A stretch of DNA of 60,758 nucleotides, taken from contig JAFUGM010000042.1 of NCBI GenBank assembly GCA_017469355.1, forward strand, positions 1 through 60,758, read 5' to 3'. This DNA is from Solobacterium sp. (GTDB lineage Bacteria; Bacillota_I; Bacilli_A; Erysipelotrichales; Erysipelotrichaceae). The translations under genes and the position numbers were made by a program. Shown here one piece after another: positions 53,310 to 60,758 of this stretch; positions within the stretch are counted from its first letter, which is position 1; each line of letters begins with the position of its first letter. The notes beneath the pieces were generated by a model that worked only from the letters and a program-made list of their open reading frames with translations, was not told the DNA's origin and did no database searches.

Positions 53310-54950
53310 ATGGCATGGAATAATGAAAGACTTTCTAAGCTGGAGCGCTTGGAAAGCGTAAAGAATCTCACTAATGGAAAGATTGTTGCTACAGAAGATA
53401 TTGTCCCGTTTCTGGAAACAATCATCCATCCTTACGACAAGGTTGTCTTGGAAGGCTGTAATCAGAAACAGGCTGCGTTTTTAGCCAAAGCACTGAGCAG
53501 TGTTTCAAACGAAAAAGTCAACCACCTCAACATGATCATCCCTTCGATCTCCAGAGATGAGCACCTCAAACTATTCGAAGATGGCATTGCGGAAGAATTG
53601 AATTTCGCTTTCGCTGGTGTGCAGAGCTTACAGCTGGCTTCCATGCTGAAGGAAAACAAGCTGCGCATCGGTGCGATTCATACCTACCTGGAATTGTATG
53701 GACGCTTGTATGTCGATCTTACTCCAAATGTATGTCTGATTGCCGCAGACAGAGCCGATTCACAGGGAAACCTGTATACGGGATATAACACGGAAGAATC
53801 ACCGATGATCTCTGAGGCAGCCGCATTTAAAAACGGGATTGTCATCGCTCAGGTAAATGAGATTGTCGATCGTGAAGATCTGCCTAGAGTCGATATTCCA
53901 GGTGATTGGATTGATTTCATTGTAAAGGCAGATGAACCTTATCCGATGGTTCCTCTGTTTACCAGAGACCCTCAGAAAATACAGGATGAACATATTCTGA
54001 TGGCCATGATGGTCATCAAGGGTATTTACGCAAAACATGAAGTTCTTTCTCTGAACCATGGCATCGGATACAACGGTGCAGCGATTGAATTACTGCTGCC
54101 AACGTACGGAAATGAACTTGGCCTGAAAGGAAAGATCGCAACCCATTGGATCCTCAATCCGCACCCCACGTTAATTCCTGCCATTGAAGATGGATGGGTC
54201 AAACAGGTCTATGCATTTGGCGGAGAAGTCGGCATGGATAAATACACCGCTGCAAGATCAGATATCTTCTTCACCGGTAAAGATGGCAGCCTTCGTTCTA
54301 ACCGTGCAACCGCACAGGTAGCTGGATTATATGGTATCGATCTGTTCCTTGGCGGAACGCTTCAGATGGACTATCAAGCCAACTCCTCAACCGTCACAAA
54401 AGGAAGACTTTCCGGGTATGGCGGAGCTCCAAATATGGGCAATATGACCGGTGGCAGACGCCATGTCACAAAGGCATGGCAGGACATGGCACCGGGTCAT
54501 GGATCACTAATCTCCGGCAGAAAGCTGGTGGTACAGATGGTGAAATCCGCAAGTCGCTTCGGTCCTGCCTTTGTACCAGAACTGGATGCGGTCCGCATCG
54601 GAAAAGATGCGGGCATGGATTCTGTACCAGTCATGATGTACGGCGAAGATGTCACCCATGTTGTAACAGAACAAGGCATTGCCTACCTCTACACAGCGGA
54701 AACACCTGCGGAAAGATCCAAGCTGATGGCTGCCGTCGCACAGGCAACTCCACTGGGCGAAACAATTACCCAGAGTGAAATCGACAGTCTTCGTGCACAG
54801 GGCAAGGTTGCCTTGCCAGATGATCTGGGTATTGATCCAAAGCGGGCAAACAAGGATTTGTTAGCAGCTCGTTCCCTGGAGGAAATCGCTGAAATTTCAA
54901 ATGGACTGTATGAAGTCCCTGAACAATTCAGAAAGAAGGATAAAGAATGA
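53310..54950 (+). CDS. mdcA: MdcA/MadA-type malonate CoA (ACP) transferase
   Basis: 546 residues, the usual length of malonate decarboxylase alpha subunits. Family blocks include LEGCNQKQAAFLAKAL, IGAIHTYLELYGRLYVDLTP, LPRVDIPGDW, ATHWILNPHPTLIPAIEDGW, RLSGYGGAPNMGNMTGGRRH and LLAARSLEEI. In Klebsiella and Malonomonas this subunit moves malonate onto an ACP thioester; isolated alpha subunits also act as malonate:CoA transferases. No ACP, MdcB or MdcG gene is here, so CoA is the likely carrier. First gene of a five-gene operon, overlapping the next by 4 bp (ATGA). RBS CAGGAG. It does not match the Cat1/propionyl-CoA:succinate transferase pattern. Confidence 0.87.
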   Translation: MAWNNERLSKLERLESVKNLTNGKIVATEDIVPFLETIIHPYDKVVLEGCNQKQAAFLAKALSSVSNEKVNHLNMIIPSISRDEHLKLFEDGIAEELNFAFAGVQSLQLASMLKENKLRIGAIHTYLELYGRLYVDLTPNVCLIAADRADSQGNLYTGYNTEESPMISEAAAFKNGIVIAQVNEIVDREDLPRVDIPGDWIDFIVKADEPYPMVPLFTRDPQKIQDEHILMAMMVIKGIYAKHEVLSLNHGIGYNGAAIELLLPTYGNELGLKGKIATHWILNPHPTLIPAIEDGWVKQVYAFGGEVGMDKYTAARSDIFFTGKDGSLRSNRATAQVAGLYGIDLFLGGTLQMDYQANSSTVTKGRLSGYGGAPNMGNMTGGRRHVTKAWQDMAPGHGSLISGRKLVVQMVKSASRFGPAFVPELDAVRIGKDAGMDSVPVMMYGEDVTHVVTEQGIAYLYTAETPAERSKLMAAVAQATPLGETITQSEIDSLRAQGKVALPDDLGIDPKRANKDLLAARSLEEIAEISNGLYEVPEQFRKKDKE

Positions 54951-56482
54951 CGACACTTGATTTACAGGAAAGAAAAGAAAAACTGAAGCTGGGTGGTGGC
55001 GAAAAGGCAATCGCTTCTCAGCATCAGAAAGGCAAACTGACTGCCCGCGAACGTCTCGAAAAACTATTTGATGAAAACAGCTTTGTCGAAACAGGATTAT
55101 TTGTGAAGCATCGCTGCACAAACTTCGGCATGGAATCCAAAGAAGCACCTGGTGAAGGTGTTATCACCGGATATGGTACAGTCAATGGCCGCCTGGTCTT
55201 TGTCTCAGCACAGGACTTTACAGTAATAGGCGGATCGCTTGGTGAGATGCATGCGGCTAAGATTGTAGCTGCTCAAAATGCGGCAATGAAAGCTGGTGCT
55301 CCCTTTATCTGCATCAACGATTCAGGTGGCGCACGTATCCAGGAAGGTGTTGATGCATTGACTGGTTACTCTCAGATTTTCTTTAATAACACCTTGGCTT
55401 CCGGTGTCATCCCTCAGATTTCCGTTATCATGGGTCCCTGCGCGGGCGGTGCTGTTTACTCCCCTGCCTTAACCGACTTCGTCTTCATGGTTGATACCAC
55501 ATCCCAGATGTTCATCACTGGGCCGGCAGTCATCCAGTCAGTCACAGGCGAACAGGTCAGTGCAGAACAGTTGGGCGGTTCCCTGACTCACACTTCAAAG
55601 AGTGGATGTGCGCACTTCCGCTGTGCAGATGAAGACACCTGCATTCAGGAAATCAAACGTCTGCTGGAATATCTTCCTTCCAACAACATGGACGAAGCTC
55701 CTGTATATGAAAGTGATGATATCAACCGCATCGATGAGCGCTTGAATTCCATCATCCCTGCTTCCGCAAATCAGTCATATGACATGTTGAGTGTCATTCG
55801 CTCCTTGGCAGATCAGGGCGAGATCATGCAGTATCAGGAAAACTTTGCGCCGAATATCATCACATGCTTTATGAGACTTGGCGGAAAGAGCGTTGGTGTG
55901 ATTGCCAATCAGCCAAAGCATCTGGCTGGCTGCCTAGATATCAATGCCTCTGATAAAGCTGCACGCTTTATCCGCACATGTGATTCCTTCAATATTCCTC
56001 TGATCACATTGGTAGATGTCCCAGGATTCCTGCCTGGCACGAATCAGGAATATAACGGCATTATCCGCCATGGTGCAAAGCTGCTGTACGCTTACAGTGA
56101 AGCGACCGTTCCTATGTTAACCGTCATTACCAGAAAAGCCTTTGGTGGAGCTTACATAGGCATGTGCTCTAAACAGCTGGGCGCTGATATGGTACTTGCA
56201 TGGCCAACCGCACAGATTGCTGTTATGGGTGCTGAAGGTGCCGCAAATATCATCTTCAGCAAAGAAATCAAACAGGCTGAGAACCCTGAAGCAAAACGGG
56301 CTGAAAAGATTCAGGAATATGAAGAACAAATGATGAATCCGTATGTTGCGGCGGCGCGCGGTTACGTCGACGACGTCATTGAACCTGCGGAAACAAGAAA
56401 ACGTTTAATCAGTGCTCTGTATGCCTTTGAAGGCAAAAAGGTTCTTCGCCCTCAGCGCAAACATGGCAACATGCCGCTGTAA
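54947..56482 (+). CDS. mmdA: Carboxyltransferase subunit (MmdA/PccB family) of Na+-pumping decarboxylase
   Basis: 511 residues, full length for the biotin-dependent carboxyltransferase family. Acyl-CoA site blocks INDSGGARIQEGVDAL and MGPCAGGAVYSPAL, and biotin site blocks VDVPGFLPGTNQEYNGIIRH and ITRKAFGGAYIGMCSK, are all present. It removes CO2 from malonyl-, methylmalonyl- or glutaconyl-CoA and hands it to biotin. With an MdcA-type transferase upstream, malonyl-CoA is the probable substrate. It overlaps the transferase stop codon by 4 bp. Confidence 0.9.
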   Translation: MTTLDLQERKEKLKLGGGEKAIASQHQKGKLTARERLEKLFDENSFVETGLFVKHRCTNFGMESKEAPGEGVITGYGTVNGRLVFVSAQDFTVIGGSLGEMHAAKIVAAQNAAMKAGAPFICINDSGGARIQEGVDALTGYSQIFFNNTLASGVIPQISVIMGPCAGGAVYSPALTDFVFMVDTTSQMFITGPAVIQSVTGEQVSAEQLGGSLTHTSKSGCAHFRCADEDTCIQEIKRLLEYLPSNNMDEAPVYESDDINRIDERLNSIIPASANQSYDMLSVIRSLADQGEIMQYQENFAPNIITCFMRLGGKSVGVIANQPKHLAGCLDINASDKAARFIRTCDSFNIPLITLVDVPGFLPGTNQEYNGIIRHGAKLLYAYSEATVPMLTVITRKAFGGAYIGMCSKQLGADMVLAWPTAQIAVMGAEGAANIIFSKEIKQAENPEAKRAEKIQEYEEQMMNPYVAAARGYVDDVIEPAETRKRLISALYAFEGKKVLRPQRKHGNMPL

Positions 56483-56494
56483 AGGAGATCAGCT

Positions 56495-56839
56495 ATGGAT
56501 CTGACTAATTTCACAATCGGCAAGGCCCTGATGGTCGCAGTATCCGGATTCCTGGTTGTCTTCTTAATGTTACTCATTCTCTGGATGTTAATTGTTGTCA
56601 CTTCAAAAGTCATCCAGAAAATCACTGGTAAGAAAACACCAGAACCGGCATCAGCACCTGCCGCACAGCCGGCACAGATCAGGACAGAAAACGATGATGA
56701 TCTTGTCCTGATTACAGCCGCAATCGCTTCATATCTGTCCACAAGTACAGATCAGCTTGTTGTCAGAAGTATTCGTAAAGTAAATGATAATCAGTCTGCC
56801 TGGAAAACAGCAGCACGTCTACAGAATCATGTTCTGTAA
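56495..56839 (+). CDS. mmdD: OadG/MmdD-type small membrane subunit
   Basis: 114 residues: one N-terminal membrane helix (~10-36), an Ala/Pro-rich linker (EPASAPAAQPAQ) and a short C-terminal domain. OadG-family proteins hold the carboxyltransferase and OadB together in Na+-translocating decarboxylases. Gap of 12 bp from the carboxyltransferase, RBS AAAGGAG. Confidence 0.82.
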   Translation: MDLTNFTIGKALMVAVSGFLVVFLMLLILWMLIVVTSKVIQKITGKKTPEPASAPAAQPAQIRTENDDDLVLITAAIASYLSTSTDQLVVRSIRKVNDNQSAWKTAARLQNHVL

Positions 56840-56854
56840 ATAAGGGAGGAAAAT

Positions 56855-57238
56855 ATGGCTATTAAAAAGTTTCGCATTACATTAAATGGCGTCGTTCATG
56901 AAGTTGAAGTTGAAGAGATCTCATCTTCTTCTGCACCCGCACCAGTTTCTGCCGCACCAGCACCTGTCGCTGCTCCTGCCGCACCAAAAGCAGCACCTGC
57001 CAGCCCGGCACCTGCCGCTGCCGGGGCTAAAGATGTCTCCGCTCCTATGTCAGGCAAGATTCTGTCGATCAAAGTAAAAGCTGGTGATGTTATCAAATCC
57101 GGCGATACATTAGTAATACTGGAAGCCATGAAAATGGAAAATGAAATCGTTGCGACTGCCGATGGCAAAGTCACTTCTGTCAATGTGACGGAAGGAACCA
57201 ATGTTTCAACCGGAGATCTGTTGATCGCTATAGAATAG
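56855..57238 (+). CDS. mmdC: Biotin carrier protein
   Basis: 127 residues. An N-terminal strand domain, an Ala/Pro hinge (~26-58) and a biotinyl domain with EAMKMENEI, Lys93 being the biotin site. Length and layout match MmdC/GcdC gamma subunits. It shuttles carboxy-biotin from the carboxyltransferase to the membrane subunit. Ribosome site AGGGAGGA, the strongest in the operon, fitting its usual high demand. Confidence 0.92.
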   Translation: MAIKKFRITLNGVVHEVEVEEISSSSAPAPVSAAPAPVAAPAAPKAAPASPAPAAAGAKDVSAPMSGKILSIKVKAGDVIKSGDTLVILEAMKMENEIVATADGKVTSVNVTEGTNVSTGDLLIAIE

Positions 57239-57246
57239 GAGACACT

Positions 57247-58371
57247 ATGTCCTTGATTATTGAGATTCTGCTTAAGATATTTCAGGAATCAGGATTCCAG
57301 GCATTATTTGAAGATCCCCGCTATCTGATCATGATTCTGGTCGCCTGCCTTCTGTTATATCTAGGCATCGCAAAGAAGTATGAACCGTTACTGATGATTC
57401 CTATTGCCTTCGGCGTATTGCTTGCCAATCTGCCAAGAACAGGCATTACGGATGGACTCATTCATTACCTTTCACTGGGTGTTGAATATGGTATCTATCC
57501 ATCTCTTGTATTCTTAGGAACTGGGGCAATGACGGACTTTGGGCCGCTCATCGCAAATCCATCCTCCTTATTGATGGGAGCTGGTGCTCAGTTTGGTATC
57601 TTTACAGCCTTCTTAATGGCATTAGCCCTTGGCTTCGATCCAAAAGTCGCAGCTTCAATCGGCGTCATTGGCGGTGCAGATGGGCCTACCGCAATTCTGA
57701 CTGCTTCTAAACTGGCGATGGAATACCTGCCTGCGATCGCAATTGCGGCATATTCCTATATGGCATTGATTCCGATGATTCAGCCCCCGTTAATGCGTTT
57801 GATGACAACCGAAAAGGAACGTAAAGTTGTCATGAAGCAGACCCGTACTGTCTCCAAAACCGAACGTATTATCTTCCCGATCGTCGTTACGATTTTCGTT
57901 GTACTTCTGATTCCGGATACCGCTCCGCTTGTTGGTATGTTGATGTTTGGAAACCTTCTGAAGGAAACTGGACTCACTGATCGCCTTAGCGACACCGCTC
58001 AGAATGCATTAACAAATATCGTTATCATCTTCTTAGGCATCTCAGTTGGCGCAAAAGCAGTAGCTACAACATTTATTACCTTCCGTACAATTGAGATCAT
58101 TGTGCTTGGTTTGATTGCTTTCAGTTTCTCAACTATTGGTGGCTTACTGCTCGGTAAGATCATGTACAGAGTCACTGGTGGAAAAGTTAATCCTCTGATT
58201 GGTTCCGCTGGTGTATCTGCTGTACCTATGGCCGCAAGAGTTTCCCAGATGGAAGGTCAGAAAGCCAATCCATCCAACTATCTGCTGATGCATGCAATGG
58301 GACCTAATGTTGCAGGTGTTATTGGTTCAGCAGTTGCGGCAGGATTCATGTTAAAGATCTTTGGCGCATAA
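57247..58371 (+). CDS. mmdB: Na+-translocating decarboxylase beta subunit (OadB/MmdB)
   Basis: 374 residues with about ten hydrophobic segments and the family signature [10 protein letters not shown] plus [14 protein letters not shown] and [19 protein letters not shown]. These membrane subunits decarboxylate carboxy-biotin and export two Na+ per turnover. Eight bp downstream of the biotin carrier gene; last gene of the operon, followed by a terminator. It turns malonate breakdown into a Na+ gradient without oxidation, a way to save energy in an anaerobe. Confidence 0.93.
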   Translation: MSLIIEILLKIFQESGFQALFEDPRYLIMILVACLLLYLGIAKKYEPLLMIPIAFGVLLANLPRTGITDGLIHYLSLGVEYGIYPSLVFLGTGAMTDFGPLIANPSSLLMGAGAQFGIFTAFLMALALGFDPKVAASIGVIGGADGPTAILTASKLAMEYLPAIAIAAYSYMALIPMIQPPLMRLMTTEKERKVVMKQTRTVSKTERIIFPIVVTIFVVLLIPDTAPLVGMLMFGNLLKETGLTDRLSDTAQNALTNIVIIFLGISVGAKAVATTFITFRTIEIIVLGLIAFSFSTIGGLLLGKIMYRVTGGKVNPLIGSAGVSAVPMAARVSQMEGQKANPSNYLLMHAMGPNVAGVIGSAVAAGFMLKIFGA

Positions 58372-58445
58372 AGAGAAAAAGATATTTATTGATGACAAAA
58401 TGAGCCAGGTGATTACCAATCACGGCCCATTCCCCACATCTCCCG

Positions 58446-58468
58446 AAAAACGCCTGCGGGCGTTTTTT
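58446..58468 (+). terminator. Terminator of malonate-type operon
   Basis: AAAAACGCC (58446-58454), TGCG loop, GGCGTTTTTT (58459-58468). Strong GC stem and T run, about 75 bp after mmdB. Confidence 0.85.
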
Positions 58469-58513
58469 CAGGCGGTCCACAACTGGTCTATTCCTCAGGC
58501 AACACTCACATAA

Positions 58514-58544
58514 CAAAAACTGGAGAGGTTTTGTTCTCCCCAGT
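58514..58544 (-). terminator. Terminator of MFS gene
   Basis: Minus-strand hairpin ACTGGGGAG/CTCTCCAGT type with one bulge, followed by TTTTTG, ~45 bp after the MFS stop codon. Confidence 0.7.
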
Positions 58545-58589
58545 CTTAGATCAGATTGCCTTTCAAAGTGATGGCCATTCCTTATATCT

Positions 58590-59876
58590 TCAATCCTGTG
58601 GTTTGTAGTTCCTCAGAATCATTCCAAAGCCCAGACATACGATACAGCCTATGATACCGAGTAAAAAGATGACCATCGCTGCTCCACTCCCTTTTCCATT
58701 CCCAAAGCAGGAAAGGAGAATGCGATGATTTGTCCTTGCCATGTAGGGCTCAAAAATCGTATCTACCATGAATCCGCCAAAGAACAGCCCTACCGGTATG
58801 GTAAAGAACTGCAGCGTATTTCGGCAGGCATAGACTCTGCCCTGCATCCGATCAGGTATAGAAGATCGCACGATCACATCCAGGTTGGTCTCCATGAGCG
58901 GAACCGGCAGATATCCGAAAACCTGAGCGAGACACCAGAGTACAGGATTGGTTGTCAGTGACATCAGGAAATTGTCTGCTGTTAAAGAGAACAGCATTGT
59001 CAGGATGATCACTTTAATCCGATCCTTTGGTGCAGGAAGGATCGTAGCCAACACGCTTCCGACCAGCATCGCAATTCCTGCAAAGGACGTCACAGCACCT
59101 AACACCTGTTCCCCACCACCTGCGTGCGGAAGAATGAAGGCCGGCAATACTGCATCAAAAGCAGATGCCACGAGATTTACGCCCGATAAGAACATGATCA
59201 GATAGAGAACCAACCTGTTCTCTTTCAGGCAGAGTAAACCCGCACGGGCAGATGATAGCAGCGATTCCTGATCATCTCCCTCATCGGTTGTAATTGGCTC
59301 CGGAATGCGAACCAGCAGCCATAGAGACAGAAATGCGATTGCGAATGTGCCAAGGTCAACAGCAATGACAAGATTCATCCCACCGATGCCCCATAGAGCC
59401 GTCGCAATGACCGGATGCAGGATCGTGATCAGAGAACGCGAAAATGAACGCATCCCACTTGTCCGCTGATATTGATCCTTCGGTGTAATCAGCGTGATCG
59501 CCACCTCACTGGCCGGATTCTGTACTGTATTCATCAGGCCGCTGATGGCATTCAGCAGATATAAATGCCATGGGCGAAGCATACCTGTCAGCAGCATGAA
59601 CAACACGATCACGGTACTGCAGGCCGCCAGTGTATCGCAGGCGAGCATTGTTCGTTTCTTATCCCATTTGTCGGAGATCGCTCCGGCAAAAACGCTCATG
59701 ATCACATAAGGCGCATAAGAGCAGATCGACAACAAGGCTGTCTGTAATGCGGATCCGGTCTCCTGGTACAGCCATAATGTGAGTGCATAGCTGGTCATTG
59801 TGCTGCCAAGCTGCGATAAACTCTGTGTGCTCCACAGAATATAAAAGTTCTTTAATTCTTGTATTCTATTTTTCAT
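58590..59876 (-). CDS. MFS exporter of the macrolide-efflux (Mef-like) type
   Basis: 428 residues, twelve predicted membrane helices. Motif A-like GAISDKWDKKRTML between helices 2 and 3 and the N-terminal NFYILWSTQSLSQLGSTMTS are typical of Mef/MFS drug efflux in Firmicutes. The substrate is not certain. The start codon lies 2 nt after a hairpin arm (59879-59886) that covers the ribosome site CAAAGGAG, and a 12-codon leader ORF is upstream, as with inducible antibiotic-resistance genes. Monocistronic. Confidence 0.85.
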   Translation of the reverse strand: MKNRIQELKNFYILWSTQSLSQLGSTMTSYALTLWLYQETGSALQTALLSICSYAPYVIMSVFAGAISDKWDKKRTMLACDTLAACSTVIVLFMLLTGMLRPWHLYLLNAISGLMNTVQNPASEVAITLITPKDQYQRTSGMRSFSRSLITILHPVIATALWGIGGMNLVIAVDLGTFAIAFLSLWLLVRIPEPITTDEGDDQESLLSSARAGLLCLKENRLVLYLIMFLSGVNLVASAFDAVLPAFILPHAGGGEQVLGAVTSFAGIAMLVGSVLATILPAPKDRIKVIILTMLFSLTADNFLMSLTTNPVLWCLAQVFGYLPVPLMETNLDVIVRSSIPDRMQGRVYACRNTLQFFTIPVGLFFGGFMVDTIFEPYMARTNHRILLSCFGNGKGSGAAMVIFLLGIIGCIVCLGFGMILRNYKPQD

Positions 59877-59878
59877 TT

Positions 59879-59930
59879 GACTTTGCTCCTTTGAATTTTT
59901 GCTTTAACTGTTTCTTCAAATCGCAAAGTC
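59879..59930 (-). promoter_or_regulatory. Hairpin masking the MFS ribosome site
   Basis: On the minus strand GACTTTGC (complement of 59923-59930) can pair with GCAAAGTC (complement of 59879-59886), closing the leader just before the start codon and holding the AAGGAG site in or beside the stem. A second repeat, GCTCCATGCA/TGCATGGAGC (59959-59968 and 59984-59993), straddles the leader peptide's stop codon; the two could switch with ribosome position. Inferred. Confidence 0.45.
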
Positions 59931-59975
59931 CGAGGATCGCTGCCTATTCAGGCTGATCGCTCCATGCAGTTATCC

Positions 59976-60014
59976 TCAAACCTTGCATGGAGCTTTCACA
60001 TTGATGAGTATCAT
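59976..60014 (-). CDS. Leader peptide MILINVKAPCKV upstream of MFS gene
   Basis: Twelve codons plus TGA, starting at ATG 60012-60014, with a perfect GGAGG five bases upstream, a better site than the MFS gene's own. The stop codon lies between the arms of a 10-bp inverted repeat. A 64-codon in-frame extension upstream has no site and is unlikely. Stalling of a drug-bound ribosome on this peptide could free the MFS start region. The peptide is not one I recognise. Confidence 0.5.
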   Translation of the reverse strand: MILINVKAPCKV

Positions 60015-60052
60015 ATATTCCTCCGTATATAATCGACACTTCGAACACACAC

Positions 60053-60073
60053 ATAGCATCTTCAAGATGCTAT
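60053..60073. promoter_or_regulatory. Inverted repeat upstream of MFS leader
   Basis: ATAGCATCTT/AAGATGCTAT, 10-bp arms with a 1-nt centre, about 40 bp upstream of the leader peptide start. Operator-like. The rest of this 445-bp gap (60074-60321) holds no gene or repeat that I can support. Confidence 0.45.
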
Positions 60074-60321
60074 CACCTAATATCCTCGATGCCTGATGCC
60101 CTTCTGCAGTTTTGGCACTATCAGTTTTTTCATCTGTTCTTATAGTTCCGGCCCAATCCACACAAAACAATTTGTTGTTTGAGCCCTATCTTCTCCATCT
60201 CTTTTGATAAGAGAATAGCAAAAAAGCCTGCTAGTAGCGAGCGGGATACATGCTATCTTTAGACGAAATATCAGAGATATATTCTTTTTCATACTCCGTT
60301 TTATCAATATATACAGATTAA

Positions 60322-60758
60322 CTAATAAAACTGTTTTTCACTCTTCAAAGCTGTCAATGCCAAATATAATCGAACCCAATATTCCGCATTCGTACCATAC
60401 TTCTGCATGAACTTCAGCATAGCCTGCGATCCCACGGCAGCTTTGTTCTTGGTTCTGTCGGTTATCCGCTTTGTCTGCGCCCTTGAGAAAACATAACTGC
60501 CAATATTGTTGATGATAAAGTCCTTGAGGTCACGGAATCGGAACTTGCAGTTGTTAGGATCGATATAAAAGACACACGCCCTTGCAGGATTGCTCATCCC
60601 AGATATAGTCAGATCCGCTGCCTTTTGAAAAACATGGTCAAACATTGGATCTTTGAGCGTCCGTTTCAACGGGGAAACCTGATCCTGATCTACAAGCGGG
60701 CTGATGAAAAATATATCCTCACCCATTCCGACAAACCCATCCACATAGCCCGTTCCGA
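60322..60758 (-). CDS. Hypothetical protein, 5' end outside window
   Basis: The frame runs from the right edge to a stop at 60322 (about 145 codons visible) and stays open beyond the window, so the start is not seen. The visible part reads GYVDGFVGMGEDIFFISPLV ... FYIDPNNCKFRFRDLKDFII ... MLKFMQKYGTNAEYWVRLYL. I do not recognise a family; it is soluble and lacks membrane segments. The N-terminal part would be needed for any call. Confidence 0.65.
   Translation of the reverse strand, partial: GTGYVDGFVGMGEDIFFISPLVDQDQVSPLKRTLKDPMFDHVFQKAADLTISGMSNPARACVFYIDPNNCKFRFRDLKDFIINNIGSYVFSRAQTKRITDRTKNKAAVGSQAMLKFMQKYGTNAEYWVRLYLALTALKSEKQFY

Noticed and set aside
59976-60170. 64-codon protein gene
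   Set aside because: Only the last 12 codons have a ribosome site; the upstream part is crossed by an inverted repeat and shows no protein-like features.

Overview
The window looks like a low-to-mid GC Firmicute, most likely an Erysipelotrichia-type bacterium. This is inferred from VaFE/Cna-B/BspA-like surface proteins, strong AGGAGG-type ribosome sites, and Na+-pumping decarboxylase and flavodoxin genes. No rRNA or species marker is present, so the assignment is only a family-level guess.

The window splits into two parts near a tRNA-Pro(CGG) gene at 36.2 kb. Left part (1-36.2 kb): an accessory, plasmid-like module, almost all on the minus strand. Reading in the direction of transcription it has a small regulator; a replication initiator whose own coding sequence carries an iteron array with adjoining Z-DNA-like and AT-rich tracts (a probable origin); two small HTH/sigma-region-4-like proteins; ParA and ParB; three proteins of unknown or envelope function; a highly structured ~200-nt non-coding element; a thioredoxin-fold membrane protein; a secreted subtilase with Cna-B repeats; a giant VaFE-repeat surface protein; a coiled-coil CAP-domain lipoprotein; a serine recombinase relative lacking catalytic residues; a divergent class B sortase; two lipoproteins; and a pilus locus. 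The pilus locus resembles the streptococcal FCT type: a large multi-domain LPXTG adhesin, a BspA-like leucine-rich protein, a SipA-like pseudo-signal peptidase, and two FctA/Spy0128-like pilins, the last cut by the window edge. An 11-bp DNA motif (TTTCAGCGTSG) recurs nine times in this part and never in the right part, six of the copies around parAB. It is a candidate centromere or dispersed operator.

Right part (36.4-60.8 kb): ordinary chromosomal genes. These are oligoendopeptidase F; a small redox cluster (2-hydroxyacid dehydrogenase, SDR, Fe-S aldo-keto reductase, flavodoxin) next to a LysR regulator; a flavin reductase-rubredoxin fusion; a CydDC-like heterodimeric ABC exporter; a predicted L-2-amino-thiazoline-4-carboxylate hydrolase-like protein with a membrane partner; a hybrid sensor kinase; an SGNH hydrolase; and a LysR-controlled operon. 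That operon joins an MdcA-type malonate CoA/ACP transferase to a methylmalonyl-CoA-decarboxylase-type Na+ pump (carboxyltransferase, OadG, biotin carrier, OadB). No ACP or prosthetic-group genes are present, so malonate is probably activated as the CoA ester and its decarboxylation coupled to Na+ export. An MFS drug-efflux-like gene follows, preceded by a 12-codon leader peptide and hairpins that suggest attenuation. A partial unknown gene closes the window.

Candidates for something undescribed, in my order: the structured element at 28997-29199 with a kissing loop; the TTTCAGCGTSG motif family; the origin inside the rep gene; the ACP-less malonate Na+ pump; the tRNA-like minihelix at 17.5 kb; and the cluster of enzymes whose active sites have been lost (SipA-like, serine recombinase, possibly the sortase).
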